This document shows, in pieces, positions 1 to 11,115 of a stretch of 64,000 nt of DNA. Source of the DNA: Takakia lepidozioides (taxonomy: Eukaryota; Streptophyta; Takakiopsida; Takakiales; Takakiaceae); NCBI GenBank assembly GCA_030704615.1, contig CM060731.1:63652756-63716755 (forward strand), written 5' to 3'. Below the pieces are notes generated by a model. The model had not been told where the DNA came from. It saw nothing but the letters and a program-made list of their open reading frames with translations, and ran no database searches. How positions within the stretch are numbered: position 1 is the first letter of the stretch; each line of letters starts with the position of its first letter. Position numbers and translations under genes: made by a program.

Positions 1-47
1 GCCACTGTGTGACAGGTTATAGTTCGGATAGAGCCCACCCCTCAAAG

Positions 48-200
48 GGGGCAGTACCCGGGCAACGACGCAATGGCGTGAGCGTTGCACGTGAGCGCGC
101 GAGCGTACGCTCACGCAGGAGTGACGTGGCGTGAGCCTGCACACATGCTGACGTGGCGTGAGCGTCATGTCAGCATGCTGATGTGGCGGTAAATGATGAC
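48..200. repeat. GC-rich left terminal inverted repeat of a putative 11-kb element
   Basis: This stretch is dense in GGCGTGAGC, CACGTGAGC, CGCTCACGC and TGACGTGGC. Read 5' to 3' from about base 75, it matches the reverse complement of about 11041-11092: nine matching bases (GGCGTGAGC), then twelve (CACGTGAGCGCG), then GAGCG, then nine (CGCTCACGC), with short differing spacers. The similarity seems to run outward to the CCCGGG near 57-62. That is the geometry of terminal inverted repeats around the MULE and methyltransferase genes. The motif is internally repetitive, so part of the match could be chance, and no target-site duplication was found. Confidence 0.5.
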
Positions 201-422
201 ATGGCACTGTCCGTCAACTGCCACGTCAGCATTAACATGTGCATAGGGACAGCAAGACATGTAGACTTCGAACGGTGCAATGACAAATGTGCACTACCTA
301 AAAGTTGTCACTCAGAGCTCACTCCGTATAATTGGAGGCCATATCATTGCACAGCCGACGAATTGATGTGAATTACACATTTCAAATCATGGTCATCCAC
401 ATACCACATTACATAGTTCATG

Positions 423-3400
423 CTACCCATGTGTTGTATCCCGCTGCAAAAGAGTATCGACCTCGTTGAAACTCATAGTGGCCTGGTGAATGAAGTTGTC
501 ACGTTTGGGATCGCAAACCATCCTCCTCAAAAATATGAAATACAAATGTTTGCAGGGTATGAATTTACCTCTCTTGCCCAAACTGGTTGATAGCATATTC
601 ACAAAATCAGGACATGTGCAATTGGGGAAATTGGAAACCGTGATGTCGTAGGTCCTGTCATGAACAGCAGATGTGGAAGTGATGATTGTGAATACCCGAC
701 CATATCCTGGATCGGGTACTTCCGTGGTGCTTCCGACACGAGCTTGGAGCATTCTTGCGGACTCCACTTTGCCAAAGTGTTCAGCGGTTGGAGGGAAACG
801 CCGAACGAGCTTTCCATCTCGTTTGGTTGGCCACAAGTCAAGATTTGCCGGGGGGACCCGAGAGGACGCAGAAGTAGTAGCACATGCATGGAGTTGGGGT
901 TGTCTCACAAGGGAAAAACCTGTCTCCTCCAACATTTCAATCTCCTGAAAGCTGAGATGTGTTCCCACCTTCACGGGCCAAACGGTTGGAGGAGATGGCT
1001 TCATCACTACGGAAGGACGCACAGTTCCATGCACACATCTGGCACAATCATCTGCGCAGAACCAGAACTTGTGGTTCTTGGCTTCTGGTTGACCGTATGG
1101 ACGCATCAAGCCCGTGAAAGTCGGAGCAGGAGTTCGGGCACCACCTCTGGATATAAATGAAGTGCACTTCTCGAAATTAGTTGCCCTGATCGCTGTACAT
1201 TCACACGAGACCCGACACTTGTGCGTTCTATGTGCCAAACGTGGTCGGGGCATGCGGACTCAAGCACATCAAGGGGGTTGTTTCTCTCCTGCACCATTTC
1301 AGTGGCACGGTTTGATGCTGGAGCTTGCCGTCGTGTTGGAGGTTCCTCCACAATGGAGGTTCCGGACATGGAGCTGTCATGCAGGGGAACACGAGGCTTC
1401 GAGAAGTTATCACGGTCTGCCCTGTGGGAATCTGAATCCGAACCAGGTGGAGTGTTCAATTTCTTCTTACAGGAGCCGAATCTCTCCTCCCCTTCAAGAT
1501 GTGGAACTCTAGAAACAAGTGGCGTTCCCTGGGCATACATGCTCACCGCCCGTGCTATCTTGATTGGATCCCCAGATCTGTTTGCAGCACGCAGCATCAA
1601 CTCCCATTTGTCCGGACCCTTGCCACCAACCCCACCTCGTAAGAAATCACGGTATCGGGTTTGTTGTTGCAAGGCACGTATCAAATCATCTGTTGTTGCC
1701 ACATACAAATCCCGACCTCGTTTCCCAGACTGCTGCAACCATGCATTGTGCACAGTTTCTGCCAAATTGCAAGATGGCATGTCCGCCATTTCCTCAATGG
1801 ACATGTTCCGCAAAGAGGATAACCACACTTCAGAACAGTGCACAGGAAACAACATAAAGAAAGCAATGAGTCAAAAATATGGAAAGCAAATGTATGAATA
1901 AAGCATGAAATAGAAGCCTCGTACCATTGTCATGGCTGCTCCCCACTGTCTATACCGGAAGTGCCAAAACGCCAGCCAATCTTCCAATGCTCTCATACTC
2001 TCAAGTGATGCAGCTCCAGAAGAGAACCACCAGGCACGAATTGTCTGGAACAAAGTGTCCGCCTCCTTCATTGTTCAAGCATCTTTGTACTCTTTGCACA
2101 ATTTACGGTGCTGAGTCTGCATCTCTGGTTTGATGTCCGACTTTGTATGTTTTTCCAGAGATTGTGTCCAATGGAATAGACATGTACGCTCTCTTCCTGG
2201 CATAGGCACTTTTGGGTCGCCCGATCCGAAGACAACACGAATAGCATTGAAATTTGCTTGAGCACTATCCGCCATGAAACCTGCGAAATTTGGAGATGGC
2301 AGCCCATGGCAGCCCATGACACGTATCAGGGAATTCCACATGAGCTTCTGGGATTCCGTATCCTCGGATTGCATGTCACAAACTGCAATTGTCATAACTC
2401 GTTGGTACACTGGATCGTAGACATGACAAGCCATTGTCGTCCAATCCTTCACTCGTTTCACATGATCAAACATAAGAAAACAGTTCTGCAAGTCCCCAGT
2501 CTTTTGCATCCGCTTCACGAGGCTAACCCCACTGCCCTCCCCAACAGTCGACATTTTGAAAAGAAATACTTTGATGGCACCTTGACCTGGGAATACATTG
2601 TCCTGGATGTAATCGTACTTGCTCACTCGTTTCAATTCCAAAATATTGTCTATGTAGCCTCTGATCCCAGAGCCCATTCTCAATGCATTGATCTGATGCC
2701 GAATGTTAGGTGAACTTAAAGTGGAGAAATGATCCATGACCAGGTCCAATGCTGCACCGTCAAGTTTAGTCCCCACAGAATCTCCTTCACTCAAAATATG
2801 GCTTTCCAAGAAGGACTTGCTTGCGCCAAGAGCAATTGCAGATGTTGTTGCGGATGGGTTTCTCCCGAACTCCTGTTTGATCAACCTCGATACTGTCTCA
2901 ACACTCTCCCTGTAATCCCCCTTCGAGACAGGATGGTTATGGAATCCAAAATGCACACAAGCTCTCGTCATTGTATTCAAACGGTGGACAACATAGTACA
3001 TTCTTGCTCCGCAGAGCGCCAAACAGGATGGCACAAGTTTGCAGAATTTGCAGACGAAAGTGTTTGCCGGTGGAGGGGCAGTCCCAGGCTGAAATGGATT
3101 TTCCGCCAGACCCTCCCATTTGCTTTGATTATGAACCCCAGACTGAAGAAAGTGTCTGCAATTCGAATTATCACACCTAAGGTGTCCATTGCAAACTGTC
3201 CTCCTGAAAACAAGCTTGTCATCATTATGAATATTGGATGTTTTTGTTCTGCACCACGGGTGCCCGTCGTGTTTCTTGTCCATTCCATGCATCATGATTG
3301 TTACACCTCCAACTCGCGGAGGAGGAGGCAGCTCAATAGGATATCGCCATCAAAAGTCTCCGGCAAGAACTTCACAGGCACTTGCTTCAAAGATTCCCAA

Positions 3401-3936
3401 TCAATTCCCCGCAACTCACTTTTAAATCCAGCCATTCCTCCCATTGCTCGCAATTTTGGAATGACACTACAAATCTCTTCTTCATCAGCTTCTCTAATCA
3501 CAGTAGGAAGGACTGGATTTGGAATTTCACTTATGTCATCATCGGAAGAATCCGAAAGCTCAACGATTGGAGTGGAGGACGTCTGTTCTTTTTTCACCAC
3601 CACCTCCCTCTTGTCTTCAACGACCGAAGCAGCAGTCCCGGGCGTCACATATGACCCAAGGGACTTTCGCCGAGGCTCTCCAAGTACTCTGTATCGACCA
3701 GGACGCACTCTCCACTGGCTGATATGAGCCGTCTCATCACGGTTTGGGAAAGAATATTTCACCAACTTCCCTTTCAGATCGTAAACCTCTTTCTCCAAAA
3801 AGATGGAGCCATTCTGCAGCTGAAAACGGGTAGCCAAGACATGTTCCAGAACAATTGCAAATCCATTGTCAAGGACTTCCTGGGAGAACGGCACTGGTTT
3901 GTCGTCTGAGAAGAACTCCGCTTCAGAGGAAGCCAT
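423..3936 (-). pseudogene. MULE-type transposase with SWIM zinc finger, decayed
   Basis: The gene starts at ATG 3936 (MASSEAEFF). The first part is a conserved-looking N-terminal domain with an acidic linker, ending near 3345. A second part (about 3340-1925) carries a GHPW...C-x4-C finger-like region, then the MULE DDE core: the LMFDH aspartate, the FMADS aspartate, and a CLFHW motif. After an intron starting at GT 1924/1923, the C-terminal part (about 1830-423) has a Cys-rich stretch (CRVSCEC, WFCADDCARC) and a SWIM finger (CTCPDF...CKHLYF). MULE transposases cut and paste their own element. Three lesions are visible: a one-base frameshift near 3344, an in-frame TGA at 2077-2075 between EYKDA and TMKEAD, and a frame change near 1240. 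It is divergent from the methyltransferase gene that starts about 1 kb away. Confidence 0.8.
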
Positions 3937-4929
3937 CTTCCTTCCTCGAGTATGTTTGTACCTTGCTATCGCAGATCTAGTGTAAATCGGTTTACTGCTG
4001 TCTCCAGAACACAGTTGAAGAATGAGCAGAGAATATGGCGGAGGAAGCTCAGATAACGACTGTGCATATTATGTTATTCTTTCCAGATATGCAGCCGTCC
4101 ATTTTAATTACTTTTCTTGTGGGCCCAGTGGTCAGAGTATCCCTAGGGGCAGTGTCGGCAACTGTTAAACCGTTAATCAGAACCTCATCAATAAACCCAA
4201 TAACAAAGCCGACTTCCTGGAAGCATGCCACAAGATCTGAGAATGGGATTGCAGATTAAGTAAATGTATCTATATACTACTACCAATGATCCTGCGCACC
4301 TGGAAAGTTCCAAATGTGAAACGAATGTGGGGTTTGGCTAACAAGGATGACCGTGTATGATATTCCAAAATTTGTCATCAAACTCTCGTTCATTTATATT
4401 TATTTGTTTAAGACTGCGCATCAATTTCTGGATTCGCTGTTATTTTAAATATTGAACCCGTTCTAATAAAGAACACGCCGTTTTTTTTGGGCGGCACACG
4501 TCAGACATCCATAACTGAATACGAACAGCTGTACACCAATTGCTGGCATGTGCACTAATAAGGAAACGACTATTGTGTAACAGTCATGCGGGAGGGAATC
4601 CGATGCTTCTAGAGACACGCAAGAACGCAGGCAATCCCGCAAGAAATCGGGAGTCACTGCGTTTTTTCTACTTTTCGCGCTTAGAGGGGAGTGGTAGTCA
4701 AGCTGGAGAGGGTTCCTTCTAGAATACGAAAGAGCAGAAAGTCTCTTTATTTTACTTCCCTTAGAGAGAGACGCAAGCAAGAGAGAAAATGACAAGGCGT
4801 CGGTTGTTGGGAGAACACAGGGCCAAGGTAGCAGGTGAACGCGGAGACTGATTCACAAGAGCAGACGGAGACTGAGGCAGCGGCTGCGACACAGTCGGCG
4901 ATAAGAGTGCGCAGCCTGTGGAGGCAGAG
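3937..4929. other. Divergent intergenic region between MULE and ParB-methyltransferase genes
   Basis: No supportable gene was seen. Both flanking genes point away from this stretch, so it should hold both promoters. No convincing TATA box or shared operator was recognised. Confidence 0.4.
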
Positions 4930-5164
4930 ATGATTCGCAGGGACACTGAAGAAGGTGGAAGCACGCGGAACGCCGAACCTGGAGAAGGTCAAGAAACCCT
5001 GCGCAGACAGAAACTCCAGCAGATGCTGAGAGGAAAGAGGAAAGCTGCTGAAGGGATCATTTCAAAACTAAGAAGGGCCAATAAGTTTTATCATATAGTC
5101 TGTCTGATTGCCTTTCAAGGAGTCCTTCCTCTTCCCTTCTTTAGCAGGAACTACTGAATATGCC

Positions 5165-5484
5165 GAGCGTCGTTAACGCCATTCGATTTCTCCTCATTGC
5201 AGATTTATGTACCTATGTGTTTGAAGAGAGAGTCTGCACTTACTATTCTCCCTAAACTACACTGAATGTCGTTGCGCCAATCAGTTGCACAGTATGTCAT
5301 TACACAACACCGATCCGGCAGGTCGTTATCTTTTGTGATTGTCGTTAACGCCGTTCGCTATCGCTCTCGCTTTTGTTTTGAATACGGCAGTCTCAGCTTT
5401 GCATGTGTAGATTGTGCTGAATTCTTTCACACCATTCATGGTGAGTTTCCTTGATACAGAGTGATGGTCGTTACCGCCATTCAC
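5165..5484. repeat. Degenerate copies of palindrome family 1 in the 5' part of the ParB-methyltransferase gene
   Basis: Four weak copies of the 20-bp palindrome described at 7356-8075 lie at about 5165-5184, 5262-5285, 5335-5360 and 5460-5484. Each keeps a GTCGTT or GTCGTTA centre with CCATTC- or CCAATC-like right arms. They fall in sequence best read as intron, just upstream of the acceptor AG at 5501-5502. The copy at 5460-5484 is flanked by AGTGA and TTCACT. Confidence 0.6.
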
Positions 5485-7275
5485 TATTTGCAAATCACTC
5501 AGTCAGAACTGAATGGCATCGTGCAGAAAACTGTGAGGTCGAAGCCTACAGGATCAGAGGGGAAAGGATCTGGAGATGGGGACGAGTCCGCAAAAAGCTC
5601 AGAGAATACAGATGAAGCAGATGAATCCGAAGTGCACTACCTTGACAAGGTGAAAGAACTCATGTCATTCCAGAAGGTAAACTCTCAGGAGGTTATAAGG
5701 GACATGCTCGTATCTGGAGGGCGTCTGGACATACCTCTGTGCCGGATGATATCAATGCCTGTTGTGCGTCCACCTCTTTCCATGACATAACAAAATTGGA
5801 GAGTGATTTTGTGCATGGATATAGACTTGGTGCACAAGTTTTTTATGTGTCACTGACGGATATAAATGGGAAAAGCACATTAGTGTCTCCAGAGATCAGT
5901 GATAACTGGGATGAGTGCTGGAAAGATGCCAATGAGGAGTTCGAGCTGGGCCTCATGATGGGAAAGAACACCCAGCAATTCTGCAACCACATGTTCTACG
6001 TCTGGGACGGCAACCACCGATTGCTGGCATGGATGGGATACATTCAGAAACACCATTCGAAAGACAAAGACAAGCATGTTGCTGTGGAGGCAATGGTTTT
6101 GGATCCAGGAAACGACATCGCTAGGCTTCTTACAGCTATGCACGACGTGAACAAGTAAGTCATCCAGGAGATTTCATTCCCTCTGTAGTGTCTTGTTAAT
6201 CCTCAAAAAACAGTGTTAAGGAATGCAATGTTTCCAATGTTTTTGCAGATCGACAGAGAAATCGCATGTGACAACAAGCTGGTTCACACACTATTCCGAA
6301 TTCAGAGGATTGGTCTGATGAAGCTGGATGATTTTCGGACAGTACTACCACCCAATATCATCAAGAAGTGCGAAACAGGAAGAGCTGCAGGCACTTGGTA
6401 TTCTTTGACACGAGAGGCGTTTCTGGAGTAGTACATGTATGCGGTAAGCCCGAGTCTGTAATCTGTTTACTTTTCGAATACATGTTTGTAGTCCCTTCGG
6501 AGCTAATCACTACTTGAATGAATGCAGCAAGAACTGGCAGAGGCAGCTGAGAAGGGAAAATCCGAATATTACCGCACTACACCAGAAGAACTAAGGACAT
6601 CAAAGGGTGTGGAAGCTGCAATAAAGAAGGAGTTTGAAATGCGAAGAACCAATTGATGTCAGCCTTCGGAAAGCAGCTTAGAATAGTAGATCCTGGACTT
6701 GGTCCTGAGTTCCTTCAGCAGATCAAAACACACTATGACAAGCATGTGCATCCGGAGATGCAGCAGGAGAAATTGCACCGGCTGGCCATATCGATGGTCG
6801 ACCCACAAACAAAAATAAGGTGGCTGGAGATATGGAACTCAGATCAAACAGTAAAGGACTTGAATCAGTTCCCAAAGAGCACCATACAGCCTGGCACAAA
6901 GGTGGAAGGAATCAGTGATTTGGTGTTTGATAACTGGCTCCACAAGGCTACATTTTGGAGTCAGGTGTGTATTCGAACATGCTGTTTTCTTCTCTTCAAG
7001 TATGTGATGTGTATCTTTTTTGCAATTCTGACAAATATACTATTTGCAGCTCGAAAAGCGCGCCGTCATTGTGCTGGATCAGACTTTGAAGGACCTGAAC
7101 ATTGCGATTGTTTCCCCTCCCCAAATGTCATTGGAGGCATACATAAGGAAGTGGAGAGGTCTCACCTGGAGATACTGTTTTTTCCGGGAGTTCTCCAAAG
7201 ATGGTAACATTTTACGGCCAACGACTTTGACAGTCAGGTTGGAGGAGAGTGGGCCATGATGCGAGTTGTGTACAG

Positions 7276-8214
7276 GTGCAATGTCATACTTGAAACTCTA
7301 CTGTTTTTTGGGAAAAAATGTGGCTTCATATGGATTGCAATCTTAGATCCAGATTGAATGTCGTTGACGACATTCACTTCTTTGTCTAAGTCATTCTTAA
7401 GCGAGTATATGAATTCACCTGGTTAGGATCTAAGGGTGCAATTATATTGTCCCTGATTAGAATTGATAATGTCCTTGAATGGCGTTGACGACATTCACAT
7501 ACGGAGTTGTTGAGAGGTCCTCAGAGTTATTTAAATTTTTGTAATGTCCATAGAGGTTACAGTGAGGGTTCCTCACTTCATTTTGCTGAATGTCAATGCA
7601 GACATTCAGTTGTTCTGCATTGTTTTTGCCTCTTGCGATGAATGTGGAGGCTTGATAAGCTCTGTTTTAAGAAATCCAAAGTGAATGTCGTTGACGACAT
7701 TCACAGCTGTGTCTGTATTATTCAACAGCGACAAATTCAATTTACATGGATTGGGGAGCTAAGTAATTGGTTTCTTTTTTGTATTTTTGTGAATGGCGTT
7801 GACGCCATTCACATACAGTGATGTTGTGAGGTCCTCAGTGATAGGTTCGTTATGAATGTGCATTGAGTTTCCTGGAGGGTTCCTTACTCAATTTTTTGAT
7901 TTCCATCCTGTGATTTTGCTTCATTTAAGTAATAATTTGGCTTCATTAGTGAATGTCGTTGACGACATTCACTTCTATGTCTGTGTCATTTCTAAACGAT
8001 ATTTGCATTCACCTGGATTAGGGTGTATTTACAGTGTCATTGAATGGAATGTTCTGAATGGCGTTGACGACATTCATATCTGGAGCAGTAGTGTGGTCCT
8101 GAAAGGTCCTTGGAGCAGTTCTCAGAGCCATTTCAATCTATGTTTTATTCTTTCTGTTCTACTTGCATCTTACTCACTGAGCGCTTTTGTGGGTTGGGAT
8201 TTCTCCTTTTTTCA
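7276..8214. repeat. Intron with tandem units carrying palindrome family 1 (GAATGTCGTTGACGACATTC)
   Basis: Seven copies of a 20-bp palindrome lie at 7356-7375, 7477-7496, 7588-7607, 7683-7702, 7791-7810, 7951-7970 and 8056-8075. Arms are nine bases around a TG centre. Some copies have T/A at the fourth arm pair (GTCG...CGAC) and 7791 has G/C (GGCG...CGCC), a paired change that keeps the hairpin. The copy at 7588 has a diverged centre but still pairs. They belong to about three diverged tandem units of 270-330 bp starting at 7356, 7683 and 7951. In each unit a GTCG-type copy is followed by a GGCG-type copy, and then a GAGGTCCTCAG-like sequence in the first two. All lie between exons of the ParB-methyltransferase gene. 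Confidence 0.85.
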
Positions 8215-10544
8215 GGTACACGAAATATGTGCTTATGGAAGGAAATCACCTGAGCGGAATTCCCGACTATCTTGACATGTGGTCGGACCCTGCAAACGAT
8301 CCAACCATGTATACTGCAGGGATTGAAGGACTGGAGTCCTTCTCACTTCAGAGACTGTGGTACCTTGACTGCCCACCTGAGCACACGACCTTTCAAGAAC
8401 AGCATATGAAATACTTGAACAATAACGCTGAGATGCTGGCGCCTTTGACTGACGAAGAGTATCAACGAAACATAGCAACATTGGCTGCAAGGAGCCTGAT
8501 GCTCAGGGAACGCCGCAGAAGGGAAAGAAGGCGGGCCGCAAACCAAAAGACAAGGCTGTTGATGTCATAGCCATCTCACCAGCAAAGCCAAAGGACAAAG
8601 ACAAGTCCAAAGAGAAGGAAAAGGACAAGGGGAAGGAGAATGAAAAGGAGATGGAGAGTGGGCAGGACTTTACTGCTGGAAGATATACCCGCACTCTTCA
8701 GTGCGTGTTCGATGCCAAGCCACACCCTTCCCGTTCTGATTCAGCAGGAGAGATGAAAATTGTTAATGAGGGTTGGCTTTCGATGATGCAGAGTCGAAAG
8801 AGAGGATACACTGGGGTGCCATCCCCTACCTGGGACAATATAATCTCATTCCTCAATCTGGTGAGAATTCCAGTTTCTTTCCTTTTTCTCTGAAAGTTTC
8901 GTTGGCAGTATTTCAGTCTCGTTCTTTGAAAACAATCTTGCCATCGTTCTTATAAAAAAACATGTCTGTTGCAGGTGAGCACAGGTCCCACCTTCGTGTG
9001 CGGTGTGCAGAAAACTTATGCGGCCGACATTGTCATTCTCGACATCCCGGATGGCCAGGCTGTGCCAGAAGTTCTTCCAAAGGGCAAGACGCCAGGCTGG
9101 AACAAATTCGAGGACAACTACTGGAGTTGGGTGTTCGGGTTCTGTAACAATTTCCTCTCTGATGCAGGGACACTTCTGCTTTTTCAGTCATGTGACAATG
9201 ATAGTCGTCGGGCATTGGCATCATACCTCAAGTCTTCAGGGTTTGAAGTTTTGCGCACATGGAATTGTGTGAACAGCCTCTACCTTGTGAAAGGGGGTTT
9301 CCCTGGTCAGCTGGTATGCCGTCTCCCTTCTGCTTTGCTTTGATCATGAGTTTCAATTTTCTCTGCAGCTCCACTCTAGTAGAATGTTTTATGATCGACA
9401 CCGATCATCAACGATTCATGATTTTTTTGTGTCAGAGTTCTGAATAGCCGATGTACACACTTCCACTATAGATTGTGTTTACCACACTAACCTGCTATCT
9501 TTGCAGACGAGGATGTTCGAGCGATCTGCCTGCGGAGGATTCGCACATCAAAGACACCATCCTCCATCCGCAGCTTTGAGATTTCTGACCAGGGTTGTTT
9601 CGTCAAACCCCCCTATGAGCCCCATGTCGATGACATTTTGTACAACTTCATGCAGTCCAGTCAGACTCTGAAGAGACCAGATGGCACTCCCTGGAGAGGT
9701 GCAAAGGAAAAGTCACCAGCATTCATGCAAATACTGCTGGAGTCATGCAGCCACCGCTCTGCACGGGTGGTCGATCTTTCTGTGTCCACAGGTTCGTTTT
9801 TTCCCTTCCGAATTGGTTTCCTTTCAACAGTTTCATCTGCTTAAATCCCCCCCTCCAAACTGTTCATGTTATCCTGTCTGGTGCAGGAGCAACTTACCAC
9901 GCATGCAAGGCAGGCGGAAGAAGCCTTTTGGCATGGAGGGTGATTCTGACCTCTACAACACCGTGCTCCTCCCCCTTTTGTCTGGCTCCACTTCAGGCAC
10001 ACAGACTGATCGGATTCAAATTCGAAATGATGACGATCCCGAAGATAAGCAGGTCGACAACGACTTTTCATGTGAGTAAGTGCTAAACCCTCTTTGGGAG
10101 TCATACTCAATTTCTCGATAACATCAAAGTTACAGTAATAACTTTTTCAGGCTGTCTTTCAGGAAAGGCAGCGGTGGATCTTCAGGAGATACAGTCATTT
10201 CTGGCGAGTCTGTTTTCGACAGCCCCCTTTCCAATTTTCTGCTTCCTGTTTATGCCGAAGCAATGGCACTTCACGCGGCCGAGTCCCTATCCCCTGACTT
10301 TTTAGTGGCCAGCCGTAGGTGTATCCAGCGTGGATCCGGTGTTCTAAAATACTTAGACTTAGATGCAGAGGAAGAGGGGATACATTGTACTGACTCTGAG
10401 TCAGACTGAACTGTATTCTTTTAATATTCATTTTCATATTATCTGGAAAACGTTGAATCCCTTCCTCCCCCGTAGTTGTTCCTTTAGAACAAATAATAAT
10501 CACAGAATCAACTTTCGTTTAAATTGCTATATGTATGAATCCAT

Positions 10545-10915
10545 CTCACAAACCTCCCTGACTCTTCTCATATCCATTGTGCATTCATCTACACTGTATT
10601 CATGCGTGCTCCATTCATGAAAGCTTCCTTTGTACAACATCCATTGTACATTCATCCTCTGTACTCTTTAATCCACCCCACAAACCTTCCACACTCATTT
10701 CATATACGTTGTGCATTCGTCAAAAGATTTGGTCATGCATCTTCCTGTCATGAATTTTTGTTGCTCAACATCCATTATACATTCATCCATTTTACTCTTA
10801 TCCATCCGTCATTCATCCATCTACATACATTTTTCACACTCATCCATCTGTTTATCATCCAACTGTACATTCATCCATCCTTTATTCAATGCCTTTTATT
10901 ATGTCGTCCAGCTTG
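10545..10915 (+). repeat. Imperfect CATTCATCCAT-type minisatellite
   Basis: This is an imperfect array of CATTCATC, CCATTGTGCATTC and CATCCATT words, downstream of the methyltransferase stop codon and inside the putative right end of the element. Open frames through it are products of the repeat. Its function, if any, is unknown. Confidence 0.7.
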
Positions 10916-10964
10916 TTTCCGCGGTAAAGGGTGCCAATCCGCGGGAATACACTCCACTTCTTTC

Positions 10965-11115
10965 TGGGCGCGTGGTGACGCGGCCTTCACGTGTGATGAC
11001 GTGGACTGAGCCCCGTGACGTGGCATTTGCGCAAGGTGACGTGGCGTGAGCGCAGTTGCGCTCACGCGCTCACGTGACCAGGCTCACGCCGAGGCATCCC
11101 TGGTACCCGGGGAAG
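10965..11115. repeat. GC-rich right terminal inverted repeat of the putative 11-kb element
   Basis: The stretch contains GTGACGTGGCGTGAGCGC, GCGCTCACGCGCTCACGTGA and GGCTCACGCC. Its reverse complement matches the left end at about 75-116 over roughly 45 positions with small gaps, and a CCCGGG lies just outside on both sides. Together with the left copy it encloses the transposase and the ParB-methyltransferase gene. The internal repetitiveness and lack of a visible target duplication limit certainty. Confidence 0.5.

Larger units (their letters stand above)
4930..10409 (+). pseudogene. ParB-like domain fused to N6/N4-type DNA methyltransferase, decayed, multi-exon
   Basis: A probable first exon (ATG 4930, basic helical, EGGSTRNAEPGEG) is followed by about nine exons. 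The exon 5503-6154 holds a ParB/sulfiredoxin-like core with the signature WDGNHRLLAW near 6000. Helical exons follow (6249-6446, 6528-6964, 7050-7275, 8215-8870), including a GRKPK AT-hook-like basic tract near 8530. Exon 8975-9314 carries ADIVILDIPDG, at the place of the catalytic DPPY motif IV. Later exons carry VVDLSVSTG ATYHACKAGGRSLLA (9510-9791, 9887-10075), at the place of SAM-binding motif I, and an acidic tail (10151-10409, stop TGA). Motif IV before motif I is the beta-class order of N6/N4 methyltransferases. Junctions 9791/9887 and 10075/10151 splice in frame at GT-AG. Frame changes occur near 5785, 6285, 6655, 8510 and 9930, and a TAG lies at 6429-6431. No function is claimed beyond DNA or RNA methylation by family resemblance. 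Confidence 0.7.

Noticed and set aside
4463-4795. Minus-strand frame of 110 codons between the MULE and methyltransferase genes
   Set aside because: No motif; lies in the probable divergent promoter region.
5165-8075. Palindromes as CRISPR repeats
   Set aside because: Spacing is irregular and large, there are no Cas genes, and the setting is eukaryotic introns.
10602-11049. Open frames of 112-135 codons
   Set aside because: They translate the CATTCATC minisatellite and the GC-rich terminal repeat.
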